A DNA stretch of 7,713 bases from NCBI GenBank assembly GCA_964467785.1, contig CAYXVB010000174.1, positions 1 through 7,713 on the forward strand. The letters run 5' to 3'. Below, piece by piece: positions 1 to 6,337 of the stretch (position 1 is its first letter; each line of letters starts with the position of its first letter). The notes below the pieces were generated by a model. The model was not told the DNA's origin. It saw only the letters and a program-made list of their open reading frames with translations, and ran no database searches. Made by a program: the position numbers and the translations under genes. The DNA comes from CAYXVB01 sp964467785 (lineage in GTDB: Bacteria; Bdellovibrionota; UBA1018).

Positions 1-909
1 ATCCTGGAGTGCGTGCAGGACATCGATCGAACGCAGACTGGCGCTCACCACACCCGGGTTGCCGATCTGCCCAAGATAAGGCTGGGCAGCGGCGTGCCGG
101 CGCACCACCATGCTTTCGATCAATTCGAAATACCGCGCCGTAGGGATCCGCTCCACGAGCTGGAGCAGCTTTCCAAGATGCTGCTCGCTCTCAGCGCAGA
201 TGATCAGCATCTCGATCTCGCTTGCCGGTCCGGCCGCGATCGCGCCCCAGGTCGCCGAACCCTGCACCACGTGGTCCCACCCCACTCGGATGGGACCCGC
301 AGGATAGGCCCCGAGATCGAACGCCCCAATCGGGCACTCCACGATGTCACCGTCCCAGAGCCGGTAGCGATCGTGGTTGTTCAGGTGCCCGACCTTGGTC
401 CAGTGAGTCGGCCCTCGCATGATCACGCCCATCCAGCGCCGTCCACGGTGATGCACCAAACCATTGAAGGCGGGATGATACAGCGAGCACTGCGCCGAAG
501 TCGTATTGCCGGTCCAGGGTATCGACTCGTGGAGCAAGCCGACTTTCTTTCCGTCCGAGTTCAGAATGCGCCAACGGTCCAGGATGACCGGCTCGGTCGG
601 GTGCATCCCGAGAGTGCGCTGCAAGAGCATTCCGCTCCCTCGGTGCTGATACTCCGCCTGGAGCACCTGGGATCCGGGCAGCAGCCGCAAACGCACCTGA
701 AAGGCGTCCGCACGAATGCGGATCATCTGCGGTGGCGCCATCTCACCCGACGGAATCAGCAACAGCGTCTGGTACGCCCCGAGTCGCGACTGCATTGCAT
801 CGATGTTGGGCGCAAAGAGCTGCTCCACTTCTCCGTCACCGGTGAAAGTCGCGAGCAGCGTTCCATTGCCCATCTGCAACTCCGACGGGGGACGCCTCTC
901 CCAGCTCAT
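1..909 (-). CDS. GH15 glucoamylase-like protein, N-terminal 303 residues (C-terminus beyond left edge)
   Basis: The reverse-strand frame stays open from ATG at 909-907 to the window edge, giving 303 residues. The protein begins MSWERRPPSELQMGNGTLLA. The GNGTLLATF stretch (residues 14-22) followed by a LFAPNIDA-like segment (31-38) is typical of the N-terminal beta-sandwich domain of prokaryotic GH15 glucoamylases. More beta-rich sequence follows to about residue 235 (NNHDRYRLWDGD at 177-188, AYPAGPIRVGW at 201-211). Residues 287-303 (VVSASLRSIDVLHALQD) match the first helix of the catalytic (alpha/alpha)6 barrel, so nearly all the catalytic domain, including its acid and base glutamates, lies outside the window. 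The family releases glucose from non-reducing ends of alpha-glucans. No signal peptide is seen, which suggests a cytoplasmic role in glycogen breakdown. The start directly abuts the stop of the GH57 gene and has only a weak ribosome binding site, so translation probably depends on coupling. Family is confident; exact substrate is inferred. Confidence 0.87.
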   Translation of the reverse strand, partial: MSWERRPPSELQMGNGTLLATFTGDGEVEQLFAPNIDAMQSRLGAYQTLLLIPSGEMAPPQMIRIRADAFQVRLRLLPGSQVLQAEYQHRGSGMLLQRTLGMHPTEPVILDRWRILNSDGKKVGLLHESIPWTGNTTSAQCSLYHPAFNGLVHHRGRRWMGVIMRGPTHWTKVGHLNNHDRYRLWDGDIVECPIGAFDLGAYPAGPIRVGWDHVVQGSATWGAIAAGPASEIEMLIICAESEQHLGKLLQLVERIPTARYFELIESMVVRRHAAAQPYLGQIGNPGVVSASLRSIDVLHALQD

Positions 910-2187
910 TCATGCGCTCTTTTCGACAGCCTCTTCCCGGACGCCGCAGCGGCGCGCGAAATCAGCCATGACATTCATGAAAAGAATATGCGCTTCATAT
1001 GGAGACTCATAGGGGCTGAAGTATTTATGAACATCTCCGTCCGCAAAATACTTGGTGCACATGTAGTAAAAATGGTCGCTGGTTTGCAGCCTCCGGAGCG
1101 TTTCCATCAACTCCGCTCCATCTTTGCCGCCGAGCCGGCGAGCCTTGCGGCGCACGGCATTTTCCAAGCGGTAGATCGCCCGAAATGCCGAGTCCTGAAT
1201 CGGGCTTCCCATCCAAGCCGAAAGGTCCCGCTCCACGTCCGCCCACGAAAACGGACGGGGCGCGTCGATCCGGTAATCCTCGAACTGACGCTCCTCTTGG
1301 GCCAGTCTTACCGCTTCAGTCGGCGTGACAAATCGCAGCCCCTCGATCCCACCCATCAGCTGGCCAGGGAGCGCCCGCATGAAATCAAAAATTCCCGTGT
1401 CGGCCCACTGATGTTCGCCAAAAGTCTCGTAGTCCATGAACAACCCCACGAACGGACGCCCGCCCTTCGCCGCCACGGCATTGTCGAGCTCGATGAGGCG
1501 CACCCAGTCGACGAATTTCTCTGCGGTCAAAGGCCAGGAGTTCCAGTTTCGGTCGGAGAACCGGAACGCGATATCGTCGCTCAAGCGGTAGTTCTTGAGG
1601 AGTGCCACCAATTCCGGGGCCGCCCCCATCCGGTATTTAAAGAGCGGCGATCGCCAACGAAGCACATGATCAGCGCCCTCCATCAGCATGCCCTCGAAAC
1701 CGAGATCCGCGACCTGGCGCGCGATCGCGTTACAGGTGATCAACTCCGTATTCCGAAAGACCCGGCTCGGCTCATGTCCTAGGAGCGTGGTGCAGATCTC
1801 GCGGTGCCTTCGCACCTGTTCGCGGAACTCCCGAGGACTGAACAACGCCGCCAGCGTGTGGTGGCTGGTTTCCGAAAGCAGCTCCACCGAGCCAGTGTCC
1901 AACAGGCGACGGAACGAGTCGACCACTTCCGGGCGGTAGGCCGCCATCTGCTCAAGCGCGGTCCCGGTGATCGAAAACGATACCTTGAATCGCCCCTCGT
2001 GCATCCGGATCAGGTCGAGAAGGACCTGATTCATCGGCAAGTAGCATTTATCAGCCACTTTATTGAGAATCTCCCGATTCTTATTGTCGTCGAAGTAGAA
2101 GTGATTCTTACCGACTTCCAGGAATCTATAGTGCCTAAGCCTCCAGGGTTGATGTACCTGGAAGTAAAAGCAGATATCAGTGCCCAT
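910..2187 (-). CDS. GH57 family alpha-amylase-like glycoside hydrolase
   Basis: A 425-residue protein with the conserved GH57 regions in order: FQVHQP at 9-14 (region 1), GSVELLSET at 99-107 (region 2), FRNTELI at 144-150 with Glu148 as the expected catalytic nucleophile (region 3), and LFMDYETFGEH at 249-259 with Asp252 as the expected acid/base (region 4). A C-terminal helical region contains TSDHFYYMCTKYF at 369-381 (region 5). Both catalytic residues are present, so the enzyme should be active. GH57 members are retaining alpha-amylases, 4-alpha-glucanotransferases or branching enzymes. The length and the C-terminal SDHFYYM motif fit the alpha-amylase-like group found beside glycogen synthase and glucoamylase genes in archaea and bacteria. 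No signal peptide, so cytoplasmic. The start is fixed by a strong Shine-Dalgarno sequence and overlaps the glycosyltransferase gene by 11 nt. Hydrolase versus transferase activity cannot be settled from sequence. Confidence 0.93.
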   Translation of the reverse strand: MGTDICFYFQVHQPWRLRHYRFLEVGKNHFYFDDNKNREILNKVADKCYLPMNQVLLDLIRMHEGRFKVSFSITGTALEQMAAYRPEVVDSFRRLLDTGSVELLSETSHHTLAALFSPREFREQVRRHREICTTLLGHEPSRVFRNTELITCNAIARQVADLGFEGMLMEGADHVLRWRSPLFKYRMGAAPELVALLKNYRLSDDIAFRFSDRNWNSWPLTAEKFVDWVRLIELDNAVAAKGGRPFVGLFMDYETFGEHQWADTGIFDFMRALPGQLMGGIEGLRFVTPTEAVRLAQEERQFEDYRIDAPRPFSWADVERDLSAWMGSPIQDSAFRAIYRLENAVRRKARRLGGKDGAELMETLRRLQTSDHFYYMCTKYFADGDVHKYFSPYESPYEAHILFMNVMADFARRCGVREEAVEKSA

Positions 2188-3742
2188 GTGCCCCCTCCAC
2201 TGCCTGCGCGTAAGTGCTCTTCAGGTAGCGGTGATACGTCTCGATGACCTTTTGCGCGGACTTTTCCCAACTCAACTGCCGAACCTGCTCCATGCCCTCG
2301 TTGACCAGCTGCCGTGACAGCGCCCGCAGTCGCAGCGCGGCCAGGATCTGGTCCGCTAACTTTTCCACATCCCAGAAATCCACCTGCAGCGCCCTCTGCA
2401 GGACCTCGCGGACTCCGGACTGCTTTGAAATGATCGTGGGAATTCCGCAATGGACGGCCTCGAGCGCCACGAGACCGAATGGCTCCGAAACGCTGGGCAT
2501 GACCAGTACGCGTGATTCCCGGAGGATCTCGTCAACCGCCGCCGGATGAATAAAACCCGCGAAGTGGACGCGATCCTCGATTCCGAGTTGATGTGCTTGG
2601 ACCCGCAGCTGCTCGAGCATATCCCCGGTGCCGCAGAAGATGAACCGCGCGTCGTCATTGGCCTGCGCCACGAGTGCGGCCGCTTTGAGAAAATGGTCGG
2701 GCCCTTTTTGAAACGTCAGCCGCCCCAGAAACACCACTTGGGACGAACGCTTGACGCCTTCGGCTTCGGGTTCGAACACTTTGTACTGGTCCTCCGGCGC
2801 GTTGTAGATCACCGTGATCTTTCGCTTCGGCACTCCGTAGAGCTGCTCCAAAATCCCAGCCGTGTAACGACTCACCGCAAAGATATGCTTCGCCCGCTTG
2901 AAGCCTTCCATTTCGATCCGGAACACATCGCTCTTCCCGTACTCGCCCGTGCGATCGTATTCAGTGGCGTGAACATGTAGAAAAACCGGTGTCCCCGTCA
3001 CGCGGCTGAACTCAAACGCTGCCGGAAACGTCATCCAGTCATGGGCATGCACCACATCCACCTCGTGCGACTCGCCGAGATGCCGCACGGACGCCGCAAA
3101 TTTCGCGATCTCGCTCCAAAGATTTCTCCCGTAGATTTCCTGGGTCTTTTCCGCTTCGGCATGGACGGCCCCCCGCCTCTGCTCAGGATCACCCACCAGT
3201 CGCAACCGTGAAATCAACCTCAGTCCCGGCTTGAGATGCATCTTTCCCAGTCGAGGCGACCAAGGCGTCGTTTCAATCCCCTCAATGCCGGGATCTTCGG
3301 GATGCATCATCAAGCTTCGCAGCAACCGCTGCGGCACCGGCCCCTCGGGCCTCGTTCCGTACGGAAACAGCTTCGCCGCGCTGCGGATCACCTGCTCCAC
3401 CTGGAAAATACTTTCGCGCGCGCCCGAGTGACCGGCCTGCGGAAGGGAGAACCCCATCGCATCCACCGCTCCGCCGAATACCGGATGCAGCAACGCATCG
3501 GGATCGATGCCGGCCTCTTCGATCACTTCACGAGCTCCGACGACCTCCAGATGGGGGATGGAAACTCGCGCCGAAGCGCTCGGAGGAAAAGTCGGCAACA
3601 CAAAGAAAACCCGTGCCCCGCGCTTAGACATGCCTTGTGCAAGGCCCTGGCAGGCCTTTCCGAGACCACCAGCAAAGCGCGGCGGATACTCCCATCCTAG
3701 CATCAGGACTCGGACGTGATTATGGATGCGGCGTGACCTCAT
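2177..3742 (-). CDS. Glycogen-synthase-like glycosyltransferase (GT-B fold, GT4/GT5 type)
   Basis: A 521-residue GT-B glycosyltransferase. The N-terminal Rossmann domain opens with RVLMLGWEYPPRFAGGLGKA (11-30), where the GGLG loop (25-28) corresponds to the donor/acceptor loop of glycogen synthases. VHAHDWMTFPAAFE (231-244) and HVHATEYDRTGEYG (256-269) are hallmarks of the glycogen-synthase-like proteins clustered with GH57 and debranching genes. The C-terminal nucleotide-sugar domain has VFLGRLTFQKGPD (337-349; Arg341 and Lys346 are the expected phosphate-contacting residues) and SEPFGLVALEA (419-429) carrying the E-x7-E pair Glu420/Glu428. Expected role: transfer of glucose from ADP- or UDP-glucose to an alpha-1,4-glucan. 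Residues about 95-200, between the two N-terminal motif groups, are long, Arg/Pro-rich and poorly conserved in appearance. The ATG at 3742-3740 is the only usable start, since the upstream in-frame extension reaches a stop at 3769-3767 without another start codon. Donor specificity and GT4 versus GT5 are not resolved. Confidence 0.88.
   Translation of the reverse strand: MRSRRIHNHVRVLMLGWEYPPRFAGGLGKACQGLAQGMSKRGARVFFVLPTFPPSASARVSIPHLEVVGAREVIEEAGIDPDALLHPVFGGAVDAMGFSLPQAGHSGARESIFQVEQVIRSAAKLFPYGTRPEGPVPQRLLRSLMMHPEDPGIEGIETTPWSPRLGKMHLKPGLRLISRLRLVGDPEQRRGAVHAEAEKTQEIYGRNLWSEIAKFAASVRHLGESHEVDVVHAHDWMTFPAAFEFSRVTGTPVFLHVHATEYDRTGEYGKSDVFRIEMEGFKRAKHIFAVSRYTAGILEQLYGVPKRKITVIYNAPEDQYKVFEPEAEGVKRSSQVVFLGRLTFQKGPDHFLKAAALVAQANDDARFIFCGTGDMLEQLRVQAHQLGIEDRVHFAGFIHPAAVDEILRESRVLVMPSVSEPFGLVALEAVHCGIPTIISKQSGVREVLQRALQVDFWDVEKLADQILAALRLRALSRQLVNEGMEQVRQLSWEKSAQKVIETYHRYLKSTYAQAVEGAHGH
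2194..2198 (-). promoter_or_regulatory. Strong Shine-Dalgarno (GGAGG) of the GH57 gene, inside the glycosyltransferase gene
   Basis: On the minus strand GGAGG (within GGAGGGGG, 2198-2191) lies 6 nt before the ATG at 2187-2185. It is encoded by the last codons of the glycosyltransferase (..VEGAHGH, stop). It fixes the GH57 start and indicates independent as well as coupled initiation at this 11-nt overlap. Confidence 0.75.
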
Positions 3743-3798
3743 TTGCCTTGCCTCATTTGCCTTGCCTCACTTGCCTGGCCTCATATGACTGCTCTCAT
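3737..3798 (-). repeat. 14-bp tandem repeat forming a chain of overlapping start/stop codons at the gene junction
   Basis: Read on the minus strand, the junction consists of 14-nt units beginning at 3798 (diverged, ATGAGAGCAGTCAT), 3784 (ATGAGGCCAGGCAA), 3770 (GTGAGGCAAGGCAA), 3756 (ATGAGGCAAGGCAA) and 3742 (partial, ATGAGG, the glycosyltransferase start). The stop TGA of the debranching enzyme (3797-3795) overlaps the first ATG. From each start, translation meets TGA after five codons (MRAVI, MRPGK, VRQGK, MRQGK), and each TGA overlaps the next start as ATGA or GTGA. Each clear unit also carries a GAGG 8 nt before the next start, so every unit is a miniature ribosome binding site, start and stop. 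The pattern fits slippage duplication of an ancestral ATGA junction. A role in translational coupling is inferred. Confidence 0.85.
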
Positions 3799-5822
3799 TT
3801 TAACGGTGCCCTTTTGTTGCCTGCCGCACGCAGCAGCTGGCGCACGCGCTCGTCAGAACCTCGGCGGATTCGATCGCGCAGTTCCTCAAAGCAGGCCAGG
3901 CTCCAGGCTTGTGCAGGCGTGCCACGCCAGCGATGCGGGGCGACGGCATCAAAGACCTCGGGAATATGGCCAGGGATCGGCTGCGCCCCCGAGAATCCGG
4001 CGACGTGGGTCGCGGGAACCGCAAGGCCCCTGGCCCGGGCCATCTCCAGATGCGCTCCCAGCCAAGGCCAGATGGTTCCTTGATGGTAGGCCAGGTCTCG
4101 CTCCTCTTGCGTTCCCGAACAACGGGACTTGAATCCCTCGGAGGCCGGCGACAACGTACGAAGTCCGCAGGGCGCCACAAGACCGCGCAAATTATCTGGA
4201 AATCCTGTCTCTCCCGCGTAGTCGCGCAATTCTCCGGACGCCTCCCCGGAAGCCGCTCCAGAGAGTGCCAAAACAAATGCGGGTGCCAACGGCAAGCTGA
4301 ACAAAAAGACTTCATTGGGTCGGTGCACTTCCCGACAATCCATGACCGTACGCGCCAGCTCGCGCAATCCGGAGTCCAAAGGCCGCGCTCCGTGTCGCCA
4401 AAGGCTCTGCAAGCAGCGCACTTGGAACCACAGCGCATTGATCTCCGGCAGGAGTCCAGTCCGCGGCGTGACCGCGCGCCCTCCGCTTCGCGCATCCATC
4501 CAGCTCGCATAGGCCTGGGCTTCCGAGGCCGCGACGACATTCAAAGCGCCGCGCGCATCAACGCGCAAAAAGCGATGCTTCCCATCCTGAATTGATTTCA
4601 CTGCCGCATCGAGCGGCCTCTGAAATCTACGCTTCAGCCGATTGCCCCACTCCGGCCGATCCAGGAACATCACCCAGCAGGAGGCCAGGGCATGGGTCCA
4701 CCATAAAGTCGCGTCACAAGAGTCCCACTGAGGCTTACCCTCCGGCCCTTCCAACACATTAGGAATCATGCCGTCGGTGAAAATCCAGCGCTCCCAGCGC
4801 TCGAGCGCCGCTTCGATCCAGTAATAGGTCGTCTTCTCAGGCTCTCCCGCCGCGGCGCGCGCGGCCGCGATTCCGGGCAAAGACACAAAAGTATCCCGTC
4901 CCCATTCGCCGAACCAAGGATATCCCGCGCAAACGCCGGCCGGTTCTTCGAGGGCGAAATCCCACACGCCCCCGCGACGCTGCGTCGCGGGTCGGTGCGG
5001 ACGCTTCAAATGCTTTTCTTCGGCCGCAATACGGATTTCCACCTTCGTCCGGAGCTCCGTTTCCCAGTATCCCGCCCCGAAAAGATCTTCGCTGGACGGA
5101 TAGCCCCGCTCCACTTCCTCCGAGTAATAGAAATCACGATACCAATACGGCAACTCGCGCCAGGCCAGCGTGCTATGACGCGATCGCTCACCGTTCGAGA
5201 CTCGAATAAAGCACTCCTTCGCCCCCCCGCTACCCAGCGCGCGGACATGGAAATGGCCACTGGCCCCCTCCCGCTCGATCGCCCACGGACGGCCTCCCAC
5301 CGCATGAATCGAGCGAAATGCGAAGAACGGACGAATTTTCAAACGCAGTGCTCGCGCCTCGGCACCCGACGCGGGTGGCGAGACTGAGGCCTGCGACTTA
5401 ATCCGCTCCCAAGTCAGCGTGATCACGCCCAGCGAATGCGAAGCGACAGAGTATCGGACGCGTCCGCCGTCGACTTCCCAACTCCAAGACGGTGCTCCAT
5501 CGGAATTCAGCTCAAAGCCCTGACGACAAGCCTCCACGACATCGGGGTGATCGATCACGCCTTGCGCATATCGATGCGGCCATAGCGGTTGATTGCCCAC
5601 GCTAAACTCCAGGTCGGCTAAAAAGGCTGTCTCTCTCCTGCCCGGCGAGCTCATGGCAAAGCCATGATATTTGCGCGTGCGAATTCCCGAAGGGGTGCCC
5701 ATCGCAAAGCCGCCGATCCGGTCGGCGACCAGCCATTCAGACACACGACCTTCGCGATCGCTCAGTTGTCCGGCTCCAATTTCGGCTTCATCTTCAGGTT
5801 GATTCGGTGGTCGCTGAAACAC
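3795..5822 (-). CDS. Glycogen debranching enzyme, amylo-alpha-1,6-glucosidase type
   Basis: A 675-residue two-domain debranching enzyme. The N-terminal GDE_N-type beta domain shows EWLVADRIGGFAMGTPSGI followed by RTRKYHGFA (29-56), the diagnostic EWL-x5-GG-x-A-x-G-T-x-SG-x-RTR-x-YHG signature. The C-terminal (alpha/alpha)6 domain shows YPWFGEWGRDTFVSLPG (301-317), WDSCDATLWW (366-375), WMDA (441-444), LLPEINALWF (457-466), YHQGTIWPW (579-587), IPEVFDA (620-626) and GTPAQAWS (635-642). All expected motifs are present and length is normal for the bacterial family. It hydrolyses alpha-1,6-linked glucose at glycogen branch points in the cytoplasm. It is the first gene of the four-gene operon. The start is GTG at 5822-5820: the frame is open upstream to a stop at 5912-5910 but has no other start codon, and about 29 residues before EWL matches the family layout. 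The ribosome binding site is weak. The stop codon begins the 14-bp repeat junction. Confidence 0.93.
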   Translation of the reverse strand: MFQRPPNQPEDEAEIGAGQLSDREGRVSEWLVADRIGGFAMGTPSGIRTRKYHGFAMSSPGRRETAFLADLEFSVGNQPLWPHRYAQGVIDHPDVVEACRQGFELNSDGAPSWSWEVDGGRVRYSVASHSLGVITLTWERIKSQASVSPPASGAEARALRLKIRPFFAFRSIHAVGGRPWAIEREGASGHFHVRALGSGGAKECFIRVSNGERSRHSTLAWRELPYWYRDFYYSEEVERGYPSSEDLFGAGYWETELRTKVEIRIAAEEKHLKRPHRPATQRRGGVWDFALEEPAGVCAGYPWFGEWGRDTFVSLPGIAAARAAAGEPEKTTYYWIEAALERWERWIFTDGMIPNVLEGPEGKPQWDSCDATLWWTHALASCWVMFLDRPEWGNRLKRRFQRPLDAAVKSIQDGKHRFLRVDARGALNVVAASEAQAYASWMDARSGGRAVTPRTGLLPEINALWFQVRCLQSLWRHGARPLDSGLRELARTVMDCREVHRPNEVFLFSLPLAPAFVLALSGAASGEASGELRDYAGETGFPDNLRGLVAPCGLRTLSPASEGFKSRCSGTQEERDLAYHQGTIWPWLGAHLEMARARGLAVPATHVAGFSGAQPIPGHIPEVFDAVAPHRWRGTPAQAWSLACFEELRDRIRRGSDERVRQLLRAAGNKRAPLK

Positions 5823-5868
5823 ACGCCGCCGGACTGCAAAAACCGCACCCTGCCCAACATAGTCACGC

Positions 5869-5881
5869 GGAAAATATTTCC
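5869..5881. promoter_or_regulatory. A/T-rich 13-bp palindrome upstream of the debranching gene, possible operator
   Basis: GGAAA-ATA-TTTCC is a perfect 5-3-5 inverted repeat in the 73-nt gap between the DUF1540 gene stop and the GTG start of the debranching enzyme, centred about 53 bp upstream of that start. It is the only A/T-rich symmetric element in the gap, and I see no run of T after a stable stem that would make it a terminator. Operator function is a guess. I could not identify a convincing -35/-10 pair here, so the operon might also be read through from the DUF1540 gene. Confidence 0.3.
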
Positions 5882-5895
5882 TCGATCCGTGCCAC

Positions 5896-6201
5896 TCACT
5901 TTGAATAAGTCATGCACAGCGCCCGATTTCCCTGACTTAATCCCACGGTGATCTTGCCAGCCGAACACTCATAGTCGTCATTGAAGCGACAAGTGGACAC
6001 TTTGCACGCCCCGACGCCCGCGATCCTAATCTTCTCGCGCACGTGACTTCCGTTGCTGAATGAAGTGTCGCAACCGGGCGTCTGGCCATCGCCGATGGTA
6101 ATCGCCTTAGCATGGCACTTCTGTTCCCGATTGTATGCACACCCGCTGACCGCACAACCCTGAACTGCGGACATCTCCAAAGTGACCTTCGACATCGCCA
6201 T
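5896..6201 (-). CDS. Small cysteine-motif protein with two DUF1540 repeats
   Basis: A 101-residue protein with eight cysteines in two matching modules: Cys16, 21, 29, 44 (CAVSGCAYNREQKC..CDTSF) and Cys66, 71, 79, 96 (CKVSTCRFNDDYEC..CMTYS). Spacing is C-x4-C-x7-C-x14-C and C-x4-C-x7-C-x16-C, the pattern of tandem DUF1540 domains. The motif suggests metal binding, but no biochemical role is established for the family to my knowledge. No signal peptide or membrane segment. The frame could start further upstream at 6291, but the extra 30 residues look non-conserved and cover the inverted-repeat region. The start at 6201 has a purine-rich AGAAGGAAGG (6213-6204) just upstream; a second ATG at 6195 is equally well placed. 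It lies 73 nt upstream of the glycogen operon in the same orientation and is divergent from the BON/SRPBCC gene. Family is confident; function unknown. Confidence 0.85.
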   Translation of the reverse strand: MAMSKVTLEMSAVQGCAVSGCAYNREQKCHAKAITIGDGQTPGCDTSFSNGSHVREKIRIAGVGACKVSTCRFNDDYECSAGKITVGLSQGNRALCMTYSK

Positions 6202-6203
6202 GA

Positions 6204-6213
6204 CCTTCCTTCT
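6204..6213 (-). promoter_or_regulatory. Purine-rich ribosome binding site of the DUF1540 gene
   Basis: The minus strand reads AGAAGGAAGG. AAGGA lies 5 nt before the ATG at 6201, and the final AAGG lies 8 nt before the ATG at 6195. It supports a start at 6201 or 6195 and argues against the in-frame ATG at 6291. Confidence 0.65.
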
Positions 6214-6237
6214 TTTAGGATTTCTTTTTGTGCTTGC

Positions 6238-6304
6238 AGTCGATCCACTCGACTCAGCTAGAACGCATTTTCGTGCGTTCTGCCATGGCACTCAGCACAT
6301 GGCA
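6238..6304. promoter_or_regulatory. Divergent intergenic region with three adjacent inverted repeats
   Basis: Between the DUF1540 start (6201) and the likely BON/SRPBCC start (6338) lie three perfect inverted repeats. AGTCGA-tccac-TCGACT is at 6238-6254. GAACGCA-ttttcg-TGCGTTC is at 6261-6280. TGCCATGGCA is at 6281-6290, with a further ATGGCA at 6299-6304 that can pair with TGCCAT at 6281-6286. They could be operator sites shared by the divergent genes, or stem-loops in the 5' leader of either transcript. I see no convincing promoter hexamers; TTGCAG at 6234-6239 with TAGAAC at 6259-6264 is only a weak plus-strand candidate. The repeats themselves are read directly; function is inferred. Confidence 0.5.
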
Positions 6305-6337
6305 TTCCCTGAGAGCTGTGCAAGATCGGCGCTGAGC

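Noticed and set aside
13..1782. 589-codon open frame on the plus strand
   Set aside because: It lies antisense to the GH57 and GH15 genes, whose conserved motifs prove the minus-strand reading. Its His/Arg/Pro-rich translation has no recognisable domain, as expected for an antisense frame in G+C-rich coding DNA.
2546..2980. 144-codon plus-strand frame
   Set aside because: Antisense to the C-terminal domain of the glycosyltransferase, where the E-x7-E and GRLTFQKG motifs confirm the minus-strand gene.
3737..3798. CRISPR or phase-variation interpretation of the tandem repeat
   Set aside because: Units are directly abutting 14-mers without spacers, so it is not CRISPR. The repeat lies outside both proteins, so copy change would not frameshift a coding sequence in the classical phase-variation manner.
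3909..4595. 228-codon plus-strand frame
   Set aside because: Antisense to the catalytic domain of the debranching enzyme, with no motif of its own.
6261..6280. LexA/SOS box interpretation of GAAC..GTTC
   Set aside because: The half-sites are separated by 12 nt, not the 4 nt of the Gram-positive-type LexA box, and the site does not match CTG-N10-CAG.
6202..6291. Longer DUF1540 protein starting at 6291
   Set aside because: The extra 30 residues are not domain-like, cover the inverted-repeat region, and bypass the good ribosome binding site at 6213-6204.
6182..6337. Upstream extension of the BON/SRPBCC gene with a signal-peptide-like stretch (MTFLLLGFLFVLAV)
   Set aside because: The hydrophobic stretch is the antisense of the purine-rich ribosome binding site and start of the DUF1540 gene. 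Using it would overlap the divergent gene, and it has no ribosome binding site. Not fully excluded.
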